DNA of 64,000 nt from Variovorax ginsengisoli (lineage in GTDB: Bacteria > Pseudomonadota > Gammaproteobacteria > Burkholderiales > Burkholderiaceae_C), in the NCBI RefSeq assembly GCF_006438845.1, contig NZ_RCZJ01000002.1, positions 261,145 to 325,144 of the forward strand, given 5' to 3'. The translations under genes and the position numbers were made by a program. The number at the start of each line of letters is the position of its first letter. Within the stretch, counting starts at the first letter, position 1. This document shows, one piece after another, positions 17,798 to 27,202 of this stretch. The notes below the pieces were generated by a model. The model saw nothing but the letters and a program-made list of their open reading frames with translations. It did no database searches and had not been told where the DNA came from.

Positions 17798-18796
17798 TCA
17801 GGGGTAGTCGATGCGCTGGCACAGCGTGTCGGGGGCGCCGTCGGCCAGGCGCGCCAGCACCGCCGGCAAGTCGTCAAAGGGTGCGCTGTCGGTGATCAAC
17901 ACGTCGAGCACGGGGTCGCGCAGCAGCGAGAGCGCCAGCGCCAGGCGCCGTGCATGGCTCCATCGGCTGCGCTGCGCCGCCGCCACGTGGCCGACCTGCG
18001 AGCTGCGCAGCGTGAGCCGCTGCGCATGAAAGGCCTCGCCGAGCGGCAGCGCGACGGCGCGCCGGCCGTACCAGCTGAGCTCGAGCACCGTGGCTTCGAA
18101 ACCCGCGAGCTCGAGCGCGTTGACCAGTCCCTGCGGCTGGCCGCTCGCATGCACGACCAGGTCGGCATTGCGCTGGGCGGCCTCGGGCGTCGCGAAGGCC
18201 ACGCCGAGTTGCTGCGCCACGCCCTCGCGCTCGGCGCGGATGTCGACCAGCTCGACGGCGCAGCCCGGCAGGCGCGACGCGAGCCACGCCACCAGCAGGC
18301 CGACCACGCCGCCGCCGACCACCGCGATGCGGTCGCCGACGCGCGGTGCCGCGTCCCACAGCGCGTTGACGGCGGTCTCCATGTTCGCCGCCAGCACCGC
18401 CCGCGCGGGCGGCAGGCCGTCGGGTAGCGGTTGCACGGCGGTGGCTGGCACGACGTAGCGCGTCTGGTGTGGGTACAGGCAGAACACAGGGCGGCCCTGC
18501 AATGCGGGCGGGCCGGCCTCGACCACGCCGACGCTGGCATAGCCGTACTTCACCGGCCCGGGGAACTCGCCCGACTGGAACGGCGCGCGCATGCGGGCGA
18601 ATTCGCTCTCGGGCACCTCGCCGCGGAACACCAGCAGCTCGGTGCCGCGGCTCACGGCGCTGTGCAGCGCACGCACCTGCACCTCGCCGTCGGCAGGTGC
18701 ATCGAGCACGCCGGCGCGGATCGCGGCGCGCCCCGGCGCCTCGGTCCAGCAGGCGCGAAAACCATCGGCGGCTTCGGGGAGGCGAATTGCTGGCAT
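17798..18796 (-). CDS. MDR-superfamily (zinc-type alcohol dehydrogenase-like) oxidoreductase, BchC-like
   Basis: This 332-residue protein is a medium-chain dehydrogenase/reductase. The N-terminal catalytic domain has [19 protein letters not shown], and the Rossmann NAD(P) motif [14 protein letters not shown] is near residue 155. The usual catalytic-zinc Cys is Ser (AVSRGTE), the GHE motif is replaced by GYASVG, and the four structural-zinc cysteines are absent, so it is probably zinc-free. The style resembles BchC-type enzymes that oxidise a hydroxyethyl group. First gene of the minus-strand set, divergent from the CDP-alcohol phosphatidyltransferase gene across a 69-bp gap. Confidence 0.82.
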   Translation of the reverse strand: MPAIRLPEAADGFRACWTEAPGRAAIRAGVLDAPADGEVQVRALHSAVSRGTELLVFRGEVPESEFARMRAPFQSGEFPGPVKYGYASVGVVEAGPPALQGRPVFCLYPHQTRYVVPATAVQPLPDGLPPARAVLAANMETAVNALWDAAPRVGDRIAVVGGGVVGLLVAWLASRLPGCAVELVDIRAEREGVAQQLGVAFATPEAAQRNADLVVHASGQPQGLVNALELAGFEATVLELSWYGRRAVALPLGEAFHAQRLTLRSSQVGHVAAAQRSRWSHARRLALALSLLRDPVLDVLITDSAPFDDLPAVLARLADGAPDTLCQRIDYP

Positions 18797-18865
18797 GCTC
18801 TTTTCGTTGCGCGCCGGCTGCGCGCGGAATGGATGCCGGTCCCGGCAAAGGCCGATCTTAAGACG

Positions 18866-19642
18866 ATGCTTTCGCCCTCTTCACGCTCACGGCCCCGCGA
18901 CGACGCGGGTGCGGCGGCGCTTCGACGCGACGCGGCGGGCACGCTCGCCATGGGCGCGCTGTCGCTCGTCGCAGCGGCCGCCGCGGCCATGCTGTGGGCC
19001 GGCCTGGGCGCGTGGTTCGTGCCGCGGGCGTTGGCGGTGTTCGGCATCGGCGCGGCATGCGTGTGGCACGGGTTGCAGGCGCATGCACCGCAGACGCGCT
19101 TCGGCGCCGCCAACGGCATCACGCTGTTTCGGCTGGGCCTGGTCGCGCTGCTGGCCGCGGCGGCGTGGGAGCCCACCTCCGCCACGCCCGCCGGTGCATG
19201 GGCGGTCGTGCTGCTGGCCACCGCGGCGGCGTCGCTCGACGCGGTCGACGGTGCGGTCGCGCGGCGTCGGCATGAGGCCACCGACTTCGGCGCGCGCTTC
19301 GACATGGAAACCGATGCGTTGCTGGTGGCGGTGCTCTGCGTCGCGGTGTGGCAGCTCGACAAGGCAGGCGCCTGGGTGCTGGCTTCGGGGGCGATGCGCT
19401 ATGCCTTCGTGCTGGCCGCCTTCGCGTGGCCCTGGCTCGCACGACCGCTGCCCCAAAGCCTGCGCCGCAAGACGGTCTGCGTGCTGCAGATCGTGATGCT
19501 GATCGTGTGCCTCGGCCCCATCGTCGGGCCGGCGGCGGCCCAGGCGATCGCCGGCGCCGGGCTCGCGTTGCTGGTGTATTCGTTTGCCGCCGACATCGCT
19601 TGGCTGCTGCGCCGCCGTCTGGCGCTCGGCGCCGCTTTTTAG
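18866..19642 (+). CDS. CDP-alcohol phosphatidyltransferase family membrane protein
   Basis: From ATG 18866 the protein has 258 residues. The family motif D-x2-D-G-x2-A-R-x8-G-x3-D-x3-D is complete between Asp125 and Asp150, so the metal-binding catalytic aspartates are intact. Six or so hydrophobic helices are visible. Members move a phosphatidyl group from CDP-diacylglycerol, or a related CDP-linked donor, to an alcohol in the inner membrane. It is not the standard PgsA or PssA by context: it is divergent from the dehydrogenase of the pterin-like cluster, which suggests that the cluster product is attached to a lipid or phospho-alcohol. That last step is inference. Confidence 0.85.
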   Translation: MLSPSSRSRPRDDAGAAALRRDAAGTLAMGALSLVAAAAAAMLWAGLGAWFVPRALAVFGIGAACVWHGLQAHAPQTRFGAANGITLFRLGLVALLAAAAWEPTSATPAGAWAVVLLATAAASLDAVDGAVARRRHEATDFGARFDMETDALLVAVLCVAVWQLDKAGAWVLASGAMRYAFVLAAFAWPWLARPLPQSLRRKTVCVLQIVMLIVCLGPIVGPAAAQAIAGAGLALLVYSFAADIAWLLRRRLALGAAF

Positions 19643-19702
19643 GCGTTCGGACGCATCGAGTGCCGGAGGACAGGCACGGATCGCAGCGCACTATGCTTGG
19701 GC

Positions 19703-20341
19703 ATGCGCCCACCGTCGCCGCCGTCGCCATCGTCCGTCCTCAAGGCCTTTTGCAGGGCCGCGTTCACGCTCTGGGCCTGCATGACCGGTGCGGCTGGCAT
19801 GGCACAGGCGACACCGGCCATCGAACTCGCCGGGCTGGACCTGCCGGCACTGGTGCAAGGCGCGCAACAGGTGAGCGGCCGAGGCTGCCCGGCGGTGCGC
19901 GCGCGGAAACCCGCCGCGCTCGAGCGCCCCTGGCGCAGCGTGGTGACGGCCGTTTCAATGCGCTGCGCCGCATTGGACGGCCCCGACGGGAAGCCCGACG
20001 CGCGCACCGAAGCCATCGCCACACTGCGGCCGGGCGCCGCCGTGCTGCAAGGCGTTCCTGTGGTCGCACTGCGCCACAGCGCCTCGTGGGCACACGACGA
20101 TCAGCAGTACGTGCTGGCAGCCGCCTATTCCGATATCGCCACGAGGATGGGCGCCTACATCAAGGCCCGCTGCCTCTCGCAAGCCAATGCCGGCGGAGTC
20201 GTCGAAGGGCAATGCACTGCCGTGCACGAGGAAGGCGGCCAGGGTCTGTTCATGCGCACCAGCGAGCTCGGCGGCCTATGGCTGCGTCCCGATCCGGACG
20301 ACGCGCATCGGACGGTGCTCGCCGAGGCGTGGTCGGAGTAG
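19703..20341 (+). CDS. Hypothetical exported protein
   Basis: This 212-residue protein starts at ATG 19703; a TTG six bases upstream is also in frame. Residues 1-35 form a signal peptide (VLKAFCRAAFTLWACMTGAA, cleavage near AQA). The mature part has four cysteines (CPAV, MRCAA, ARCLS, GQCTA) that could form two disulphides in the periplasm. I do not recognise a family. A TATGCT -10-like hexamer at 19692-19697 lies so close to the ATG that the mRNA may be nearly leaderless. It lies between the cluster and an FHA gene, with no shared operon logic. Confidence 0.55.
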   Translation: MRPPSPPSPSSVLKAFCRAAFTLWACMTGAAGMAQATPAIELAGLDLPALVQGAQQVSGRGCPAVRARKPAALERPWRSVVTAVSMRCAALDGPDGKPDARTEAIATLRPGAAVLQGVPVVALRHSASWAHDDQQYVLAAAYSDIATRMGAYIKARCLSQANAGGVVEGQCTAVHEEGGQGLFMRTSELGGLWLRPDPDDAHRTVLAEAWSE

Positions 20342-20368
20342 CGAAGGAGGCGCTGCTTGACGGCCGCG

Positions 20369-20755
20369 CTACTTCTCGGTGTCTCGCGTGTCGTCCGGCA
20401 GAAAACGCAGGCCCGGCACGGACGAGAGCGGCTCGGCTTCGATGTGCGAGTAGTCGGTGTGCTGTGAGGTGAAGCGCAGCGTGGAGTCGCCGATGGTGAC
20501 GACGTCGCCACTGGCGAGCGCGTCGATCGTGACCTTGCGGCCGTTGACGAACACGCCGTTGCGACTGCCCAGATCTTCAATCAGCACGAAGGCGCCGTCC
20601 ACCGTGATGACCGCGTGTTCACGGCTCACGCGGGCGTCGTCGAGCGTCACGTCGTTGCCACGGGCGCGACCGACGCGGGTCGTCGGCGCACGCAAGGTGT
20701 GCAACTCCGTGAAGCCGGAGGGGTGTTCGATCAGCAGCGTCGGCAGTTCTGTCAT
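20369..20755 (-). CDS. FHA domain protein
   Basis: This 128-residue protein is essentially a single forkhead-associated domain, which binds phosphothreonine peptides. The key contacts are present: Gly29-Arg30 (VGRARGNDV), Ser44 and His47 (VSREHA), and the Ser64-Arg-Asn-Gly turn (LGSRNGVFVNG). No kinase or phosphatase gene is adjacent, so the partner is unknown. The ATG is at 20755. It lies downstream of, and on the same strand as, the TerC-type gene after a 65-bp gap. Confidence 0.9.
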   Translation of the reverse strand: MTELPTLLIEHPSGFTELHTLRAPTTRVGRARGNDVTLDDARVSREHAVITVDGAFVLIEDLGSRNGVFVNGRKVTIDALASGDVVTIGDSTLRFTSQHTDYSHIEAEPLSSVPGLRFLPDDTRDTEK

Positions 20756-20820
20756 CCGTAAGCTGATGGTGGCCGGGTGCCGCGTGCCGGGCTGTCAGCG
20801 AGAAGCGCAAAACGCGGTCC

Positions 20821-22371
20821 CTACCCTGTCGCGCCGGTTCGTCGTACAGAGATTCTCTTGATGCGCTGCGCATCGGCGTCGGTCACGGAAAATTCGAAGC
20901 CGTCGCGCAGCAGCGACTCGCCCACGGCGGGCAGGTGTTCGAAGTGGTGCAATAAAAGTCCCGCCACCGAGGTGTAGCCATCCTCGTCGCTGACCAGGCC
21001 ATGCGTCTGCAATGCCTGTTCAAGCAGCCGGACATCCGCCGTTCCAGCCACCGTCCAGGCGTCGGTGCCGATGGCCTCGATTTCCAGGGTTTCGTCCTCG
21101 TCCGGAAACTCGCCAGCGATGGCCTCGAGCACGTCGATCGGCGTGACCACGCCTTTCAGGATGCCATGTTCGTCGTTGACCAACGCCAGCTGCCCACGGG
21201 CGCCGCGAAGGATGTCGATCAGCCGGATGACCGAGGTCGACTCCGGCACGTACACCGCAGGCCGAAGGCCGCCGCTGGCGTCGATCCGGCCATGCAGCAT
21301 CAGGTCGCCCAGCAGGTCCTTGGCGCGCGCCACGCCCAGCACTTTGTCCAGCGAACCGCGGCACACGGGGAACAGCCCGTGCGGCGTGGCCAGCAACTGC
21401 GTTCGGATGGCCTCGGGTGCGTCGTCGAGGTCGACCCACGACACGTCCGAACGCAGCGTCATGATCGACCGGACATTGCGCTGCGCGAGCGAGAGCACGC
21501 CGCTGACCATGTTGCGCTCGGCCACGGCGAAGGCCGGCGTTGCAAGGGCGGCTTGCGGGTCGAGGTCGGGCGGCGGCGCATCGCCGCGGGCACGACCGCC
21601 CAGCAAGCGCATCACGGACTCGGCAGTGCGGTCGCGCAGCGGGCGCCGCGCCTCGTGCCGAACGGCGTTGCGACGCGCCCATTGATTGAACGCCTCGATC
21701 ATCACGGAGAAGCCGATCGCGCCGTAGAGGTAGCCCTTGGGCAGATGAAAGCCCAGCCCTTCGGCGACCAGGCTCAGGCCGATCATCAGCAGGAAGCTCA
21801 GGCACAGCACGACCACGGTCGGGTGTGCGTTGACGAAACGGGTCAGGGGCTTCGAGGCCCACAGCATGATGGCGATGGAAATGACGACGGCGGCCATCAT
21901 GACGGGCAGGTCCTTCACCATGCCCACGGCGGTGATCACGGCGTCCAGCGAGAACACGGCGTCGAGCACCACGATCTGCGCCACGACCAGCCCGAAGCTG
22001 GCGTAGACACCCGAAGCGCCGGGCGTGTGGGTCACGCCTTCGAGCCGCTCGTGCAGTTCCGAAGTCGCCTTGAACAGCAGGAACAGGCCGCCCAGCAGCA
22101 GGATCAGGTCGCGGCCGGAGAAGCCCTGGCCGAATACCGTGAAAAGCGGCGTGGTCAGCGTGACGAGCCACGACACGATCGACAGAAGCGCCAGCCGCAT
22201 GATCAGCGCCAGGCTCAGGCCGATGACGCGGGCCTTGTCGCGCTGATGCGGCGGCAGCTTCTCTGCCAGGATGGCGATGAAGATCAGGTTGTCGATGCCC
22301 AGCACGATCTCGAGCAGGACCAGCGTGACGAGGCCGATCCAGGCAGCCGGGTCGGTGAGGAGCTCGATCAT
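20821..22371 (-). CDS. TerC family membrane protein with CBS pair and CorC/HlyC domain
   Basis: This 516-residue protein has three parts. Residues 1-230 are a TerC-type integral membrane domain with about seven helices and acidic intramembrane motifs [12 protein letters not shown] and [15 protein letters not shown]. After a basic linker, a CBS-domain pair spans about 290-420 ([35 protein letters not shown]). The C-terminal 80 residues are a CorC_HlyC transporter-associated domain. This is the YoaE/YegH architecture. TerC relatives are linked to Mn2+ or other metal export and to metallation of secreted proteins. I looked for the Mn riboswitch often found before TerC genes and did not see it. 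Confidence 0.9.
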   Translation of the reverse strand: MIELLTDPAAWIGLVTLVLLEIVLGIDNLIFIAILAEKLPPHQRDKARVIGLSLALIMRLALLSIVSWLVTLTTPLFTVFGQGFSGRDLILLLGGLFLLFKATSELHERLEGVTHTPGASGVYASFGLVVAQIVVLDAVFSLDAVITAVGMVKDLPVMMAAVVISIAIMLWASKPLTRFVNAHPTVVVLCLSFLLMIGLSLVAEGLGFHLPKGYLYGAIGFSVMIEAFNQWARRNAVRHEARRPLRDRTAESVMRLLGGRARGDAPPPDLDPQAALATPAFAVAERNMVSGVLSLAQRNVRSIMTLRSDVSWVDLDDAPEAIRTQLLATPHGLFPVCRGSLDKVLGVARAKDLLGDLMLHGRIDASGGLRPAVYVPESTSVIRLIDILRGARGQLALVNDEHGILKGVVTPIDVLEAIAGEFPDEDETLEIEAIGTDAWTVAGTADVRLLEQALQTHGLVSDEDGYTSVAGLLLHHFEHLPAVGESLLRDGFEFSVTDADAQRIKRISVRRTGATG

Positions 22372-22681
22372 GGCGCGGGGTGCGCGCGCGGCGATGCGGT
22401 CGAAGGGGTGCTGGCGCAGGCCAGCTTCCGACTGGGAGGCTCGGCTTTGGAGAGGCTCACAGGGTCGGCCTGCAACGCGCGAGGAAGAGTGCTTGCGTCT
22501 CGCGAAGCGACGGGGAGCCGGAATGCGATGTCGTCATGACGCTTCAGCTTAGCGGCGCATCAACCGGTCTGGCGCCTTGCGACATTGCCATTTGGTAATG
22601 AACCGGGCACGTTCGGAACGATCGATCCGGCTTATGTTCAGACGGGACGTCCACCCTCGACACACACCCACTTCCCACACC
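22372..22681. other. Divergent intergenic region, no recognised element
   Basis: These 310 bases separate the divergent TerC and Rrf2 genes. They must hold both promoters, but I see no convincing -35/-10 pair, no long inverted repeat and no yybP-ykoY-like aptamer core. No credible gene is present. Confidence 0.5.
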
Positions 22682-23209
22682 ATGCGCATCAGTACCAAAG
22701 GTCGGCTCGCCGTCATCGCGATGGTCGACATCGCCCTGCATCGATGGGCCGGCCCGGTGTCGCTCGCCGTGCTCAACCAGCGTCAACGCATTTCCGTGTC
22801 CTACCTCGAACAGATGTTCTCCGCGCTGCGCCGGCACGGACTCGTGGCCTCGACGCGCGGCCCCGGCGGCGGCTACAGCCTCGGCCGCGAGGCGAGCGCG
22901 ATCACCGTGGCCGACATCCTGTTCGCGGTCGAAGGCCCGCCGACCGAACGCCGGCCGTCGGCCAAGGACTTGCAAGACGCACAACGCTGCAGCACGCCGG
23001 AACTGTGGGCGTCGTTCAACCTCAAGATGGTCGAGTTTCTCGACGCGGTGCATCTGCAGAAGCTGGTCGATCAGCAGATCGCCCGCGGCGTACAGCCGCA
23101 GTCCGAGGTGCAACGCCGCGCACTGCCGGTGAGCGCGACCGTGAAGCCGAGCCGGCCGAACGCGCCCAACTCGGTCTTCGAACTCGCTACTTTCGGCGCC
23201 GCCCGCTGA
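22682..23209 (+). CDS. Rrf2 family transcriptional regulator (IscR-like, lacking the cluster cysteines)
   Basis: This 175-residue protein starts MRISTKGRLAVIAMVDIALH. The winged helix includes the recognition region RISVSYLEQMFSALRRHGLV and the wing RGPGGGYSLGREASAITVADIL, as in IscR. IscR binds 2Fe-2S through three cysteines near residues 92-104. Here that segment, around AQRCSTPELW, keeps a single Cys, so classical cluster sensing is unlikely. The C-terminal 40 residues are basic and low in structure. It is not beside isc/suf genes; a TonB-dependent receptor gene lies convergently downstream. Confidence 0.85.
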   Translation: MRISTKGRLAVIAMVDIALHRWAGPVSLAVLNQRQRISVSYLEQMFSALRRHGLVASTRGPGGGYSLGREASAITVADILFAVEGPPTERRPSAKDLQDAQRCSTPELWASFNLKMVEFLDAVHLQKLVDQQIARGVQPQSEVQRRALPVSATVKPSRPNAPNSVFELATFGAAR

Positions 23210-23240
23210 GCGCCCGGCGGCCACATGCCGCGCCGAGGCG

Positions 23241-25733
23241 TCAGAACTTGCCGCGCAGCGTCACCATCACGTTGCGCGGCTCGCCGTAGAAGTTGCCGCC
23301 CGACGAACCGGCCAGCGTGCGGTAGTAGGTCTTGTCGAACAGGTTGTTCACGTTCAGGGTGACCGCCCAGTGCGGGTCGAAGCGGTACTCGGCCATGGCG
23401 TTCCAGACCGCGTAGCCGGCCTGCTTGTAGCTGTAGGGCACCGACGGGCCGTTGTACTGGCCGGTCGCGGCGTTGAAGCCGGCGGCAGTGCCCATCACCG
23501 ACTGCGCGCTCTGCAGCGTCGCGCCGCCGCCCACATTCCAGGCCGCGGCCTGCGGCAGCTGCCACGTGCCCCACAGCTTGACCAGGTGCTTGGGCGTGAT
23601 GGTGCTGAAGGCCGCGTTCTCGGTCTTGTTGCGGTTGTCGTTGTAGGTGTAGCCGGCCGTCAGGTTCAGGCCGCGTGCCAGTTCGCCGTTGACCTCGGCG
23701 TCGAAGCCCTGGCTCACGACCTTGCCCATGGCGAGGTAGCAGCAGCTGCCGGCGAACGCCGAATTGGACGACGGGTAGTTCGGGTCGCGGATGGCCCGCC
23801 CGTCCTGGACGATGCGATACAGCGCAAACGCGGCGTTGAGCCGGCCGTCGAGCAGAGCGCCCTTCACGCCGACTTCGGCATTGGAGCCGCGCATCGGCTC
23901 GAGTCCGGTGCCCGGCGCGGGGCCGGCCTTGTTGTTGGCCTGCGGTCGGTAGATCTCGGCGTAGCTGACGTAGCCGGTCCAGGTGTCGTTGAAGTCGTGC
24001 ACCAGGCCGCCGAAAGGCGTGACCTTGGTCGGCTCCGAATACTGCGTCACGCTGTTGACCGCCCAGGCACCGTTGGTGCCGAGGGTGCTGTAGACCTGGT
24101 TGTATTTGAACTTGTTGGCGCGGGCGCCGAGGATCAGCTTGGTCCGATCGGCGATTTCCAACCGCAGCGTGCCATAGCCGCCGTACTGCTTCTGCGTGTT
24201 GGGCGAGTAGTCGCGCGACCACGGGCCGGTGGGCGGCTCGGGCCATGGCGTCGAATCGGGATCGAACACGTTCACCGGCCGGCCCGCCGGCACCGGGCCG
24301 CCGTGCGCGGCGGTGCCGCGCCAACGGCTCGCGATGTCCTGCACGTCGGCGCCCACGAGCAGCTCGTGGGTGCGGCCGAACATGTCGAAGGCACCGCTCA
24401 GGTTGAGGTCGAACAGGCGCTGTTCGTTCGAGGTGGCCGTGGTCGTGCCGCGCCAGACGCTGGTCTGTCCGTTCAGGGCGACGGCGCCGCTGTAGAAGCC
24501 GCCCTTCTGGTAGCCCTCCTGCTCGGTGTGGGTGGCGTTGGCGCGCAGGGTCCACCGGTCGGCCAGCCGCCATGCCAGCTTGGCGAACACTTCCTTCGAG
24601 TCGATGTCGCGGAAAGACCAGTCGGTGGTGAGGCCGGTGCTGCGCGGCAGGCCGATGTCGGCGCCGTTGGCGTAGCGCGGCACCGAAGCGGATGTGCCCT
24701 TGGCGCGCACATGCTGCTCGCGCGCCCCCAAGGTAAGCACCGCGCTCGGTCCGATGTCGGCTTCGAGCACGCCGTAGATCAACGGGTTCTTGCTCTGGGC
24801 GTGATCGAAGAAGTAGCCCCGGTCCTCGTAGGCGACGACGGCGCGGCCACGCACCTTGCCGTCGAAGGCCAGGGGGCCCGACGCGTCGAGTTCGGTGCGG
24901 TAGTTGTCCCAGCTGCCGGCCGACAGCGTGACGCCGAACTGTGGCGTGGCGGTGGGCATCTTGCGCACTAGGTTGACGGCGCCGCCGGGGTTGCCGGTTC
25001 CGTTGAGCAGGCCGGCCGCGCCGCGAAGCAGCTCGACGCGGTCGTACTCGGCCAAGTCGTAGGTGGCGTAGCCGTAGAGGGTGGACGACGTCGACATCGG
25101 CGCGCCGCCGTCGAGCTGGATGCTGTCGATCTCGAAGCCGCGCGAGTAGATCTTCTCGAAACGGTCTTCGCCGTCCTGCACGGTGATGCCGACGGCCTGT
25201 TCGGCGGCCTTGCCGACGCTGGTGATGTTCTGGTCGGCCAGCCGCTGGTAGGTGAGCACCGAGACCGACTGCGGCAGCTCGCGCATCGCCTGCGCCGTCT
25301 TGCCCACGGTGATGGCCTCGCTGGTGTAGGAGCCGGTGCCTTCGGTCTCGCCTTCGCGCCGGGCCGACACGCGCACTTCGCGCAACGTGGTGACGCCGCC
25401 CGCGAGTTCGTCGGACGCCTTCTGGACGGTGATGGCGGTGCCGTCGATGTTCGCGACCAGGCCGCTGCCGGCCAGCAGCCGGTCGAGTGCCTGGCGTGGC
25501 GTCAGCCGGCCGGACACCGCGGGCGCCGTCTTGCCCGCCAGCAAGGCAGGCGCGGCCACGAGGGTGGTGCGCGTCTGCTGCGCCAGCGCAGTCAGTCCCT
25601 GCGCCAGCGGTTGTGCGGCGATGGTGATTGCCACCGCCTCGGACTGCGCCATGACGGCGTGAGGGGCGACCAGCGCCAGCAAGGCGGCCAACGCCAGTGG
25701 CGCCAGGGCGAACGGGGTGCGAGTCATCGGCAT
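23241..25733 (-). CDS. TonB-dependent siderophore receptor with N-terminal signalling (STN) domain
   Basis: This 830-residue outer-membrane receptor starts at ATG 25733, with AGAAGG five bases upstream. It has a signal peptide (cleavage near VMA-QSEAV), then an STN/secretin-N signalling domain near residues 33-105 (TIAAQPLAQGLTALAQQT). The plug is near 130-250 (ELPQSVSVLTYQRL, GGAPMSTSSTLYGYATYDLAEYD in pieces), followed by a 22-strand barrel ending in terminal Phe. The STN domain should signal siderophore binding to the FecR protein encoded upstream. The FpvA/FoxA/FhuE-like style suggests a ferric siderophore; no biosynthesis genes are present, so it may use a foreign siderophore. Confidence 0.93.
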   Translation of the reverse strand: MPMTRTPFALAPLALAALLALVAPHAVMAQSEAVAITIAAQPLAQGLTALAQQTRTTLVAAPALLAGKTAPAVSGRLTPRQALDRLLAGSGLVANIDGTAITVQKASDELAGGVTTLREVRVSARREGETEGTGSYTSEAITVGKTAQAMRELPQSVSVLTYQRLADQNITSVGKAAEQAVGITVQDGEDRFEKIYSRGFEIDSIQLDGGAPMSTSSTLYGYATYDLAEYDRVELLRGAAGLLNGTGNPGGAVNLVRKMPTATPQFGVTLSAGSWDNYRTELDASGPLAFDGKVRGRAVVAYEDRGYFFDHAQSKNPLIYGVLEADIGPSAVLTLGAREQHVRAKGTSASVPRYANGADIGLPRSTGLTTDWSFRDIDSKEVFAKLAWRLADRWTLRANATHTEQEGYQKGGFYSGAVALNGQTSVWRGTTTATSNEQRLFDLNLSGAFDMFGRTHELLVGADVQDIASRWRGTAAHGGPVPAGRPVNVFDPDSTPWPEPPTGPWSRDYSPNTQKQYGGYGTLRLEIADRTKLILGARANKFKYNQVYSTLGTNGAWAVNSVTQYSEPTKVTPFGGLVHDFNDTWTGYVSYAEIYRPQANNKAGPAPGTGLEPMRGSNAEVGVKGALLDGRLNAAFALYRIVQDGRAIRDPNYPSSNSAFAGSCCYLAMGKVVSQGFDAEVNGELARGLNLTAGYTYNDNRNKTENAAFSTITPKHLVKLWGTWQLPQAAAWNVGGGATLQSAQSVMGTAAGFNAATGQYNGPSVPYSYKQAGYAVWNAMAEYRFDPHWAVTLNVNNLFDKTYYRTLAGSSGGNFYGEPRNVMVTLRGKF

Positions 25734-25872
25734 CGAATCCTTCTCCGGAATGAACCGGGCATCTGGAAATCGATGCCCTCCTAGAGAGGACGGATCGCGA
25801 AACGAAAACCTGATGCGGCGCCAAAAAGAAAGTCGCGGCGCGCCGGTGGTTCGGGCGCTTGGATGCGCCTGC

Positions 25873-27102
25873 CTACCGCGGCAGGCCGACGATTTCGGTG
25901 TCGCCGTCGCGCTGCTGCAAGCGCACCGGCAGCACCTGCGGCAGGCTGCGCACGAAGCCGCCGATGTCGCGCAGGTCGACGCTGGCTGTCACGCGCAACG
26001 CGCCGACAGCGGCATCGCCGAGGCGCAACGGCAGGTCGCCGTAGCGCCGCAGTTCGGCGAGCACCGAAGCCAGCGCCACGTTGTCGAAGCTTGCCCGCGC
26101 GCTCAGCCAGGGTGCTGCGTTGGCCGGCGCCGTCGCGGTGATGGCGCCCAGATGCCCTTGCGCATCGGCACCGACAGCCTGTCCCGGCAACAGTTCCCGT
26201 GCCTCGAGGCCTGCGACATCGCCTTGCGCGCGCGCCACGCGCACCTTCCCCTCCAGCACCGTCACCTGCACCGCCTGGCTGCCCAGCGAGGGCGTGTAGC
26301 GCACCGCGAACGTCGTGCCGACGACGGTGATGCGCGTGCCACCGGCAAGCACGTCGAAAGGCCGGGCCTCGTCGCCCTGCACGTGGAAGACGACCTGGCC
26401 CTCGGGCAGCACGACCTGGCGACGGTGGCGATAGAGCGTCACGTCGGCCTGCGTGGCAGCGTCCATCTGCAGGCGGCTGCCGTCGGGCAGACGGGCCTCG
26501 AGTTGCTGGCCGCGCACGGTGGCGAACGCCTGGCTGAAGACCGGCTGCCGCTGCCAATGGTCCCATCCGAACCAGCCGCCACCGAGCACGCCCAGGGCCA
26601 GCATGGCGGCGAGCGCGTGCGGCGTCAGGCGGCGCACCCAGGGCGTGCCGCCCGACCGCGACGGCGCCACCGCGTGCGCCGTCTCGGCCTTCGACGGGCG
26701 GTCGAGGGGCACATCGTCCGCCGGCGATGCGGTAGGGCTTGCGGCAGCCCGCGCGTCGGCGGCCACGTCCCGGGCCGAGGAGTGCTGGGCATCGTCGATC
26801 GCAACCGAGGTGCGAAGGCGGGCCGTGCCGGCGCCGGGGATGTCGTCGATGGCGTCCATCACGGCCGCCATCTCGTCGCAGGCGGCGCGCTGCGCCGGTG
26901 CGGCGGCGAGCCACGCGTCGAACTCGGCTTGCTCGGCCGGCGTGAGGCCGTCGGCACACCGCACCGTCCAGCGCAGCGCTTCGAACTCGACCGGGCTGAG
27001 TGCGTCGAGCAACGACACGTCCTCCGTGTCGTCGGTCTCTTCGTTCGAGACGCCGGCCCACGGTGTCGGTGGCTGTCGCGGCGTGGAGGGGCGCTCGTTC
27101 AT
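25873..27102 (-). CDS. FecR-type anti-sigma/transmembrane signal protein
   Basis: From ATG 27102 the protein has 409 residues; a GTG at 27168 is an in-frame alternative, and neither has a strong ribosome site. Order: Pro-rich start; DUF4880 cytoplasmic sigma-binding segment (RWTVRCADGLTPAEQAEFDAW, in pieces); one transmembrane helix near 165-185 (LAAMLALGVLGGGWFGW); FecR periplasmic domain (LPDGSRLQMDAATQADV, VVGTTFAVRYTP); and a C-terminal STN-like part that can pair with the receptor. The linker between DUF4880 and the helix is long and Ala/Ser/Asp-rich. It couples the downstream receptor to the upstream ECF sigma factor. Confidence 0.9.
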   Translation of the reverse strand: MNERPSTPRQPPTPWAGVSNEETDDTEDVSLLDALSPVEFEALRWTVRCADGLTPAEQAEFDAWLAAAPAQRAACDEMAAVMDAIDDIPGAGTARLRTSVAIDDAQHSSARDVAADARAAASPTASPADDVPLDRPSKAETAHAVAPSRSGGTPWVRRLTPHALAAMLALGVLGGGWFGWDHWQRQPVFSQAFATVRGQQLEARLPDGSRLQMDAATQADVTLYRHRRQVVLPEGQVVFHVQGDEARPFDVLAGGTRITVVGTTFAVRYTPSLGSQAVQVTVLEGKVRVARAQGDVAGLEARELLPGQAVGADAQGHLGAITATAPANAAPWLSARASFDNVALASVLAELRRYGDLPLRLGDAAVGALRVTASVDLRDIGGFVRSLPQVLPVRLQQRDGDTEIVGLPR

Positions 27103-27202
27103 GGCGGAGGATTTTCGGTGGCTCTCTGAATGATGACGGATCAGCTCCGCGGAACCTGATGTGTCCACCCTGGAAAAGCCCCGTGTCGCGGGGAAACCCG
27201 CG

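Noticed and set aside
22372..22560. Possible yybP-ykoY manganese riboswitch before the TerC-type gene
   Set aside because: The expected conserved loop sequences and paired stems were not found when reading the minus strand.
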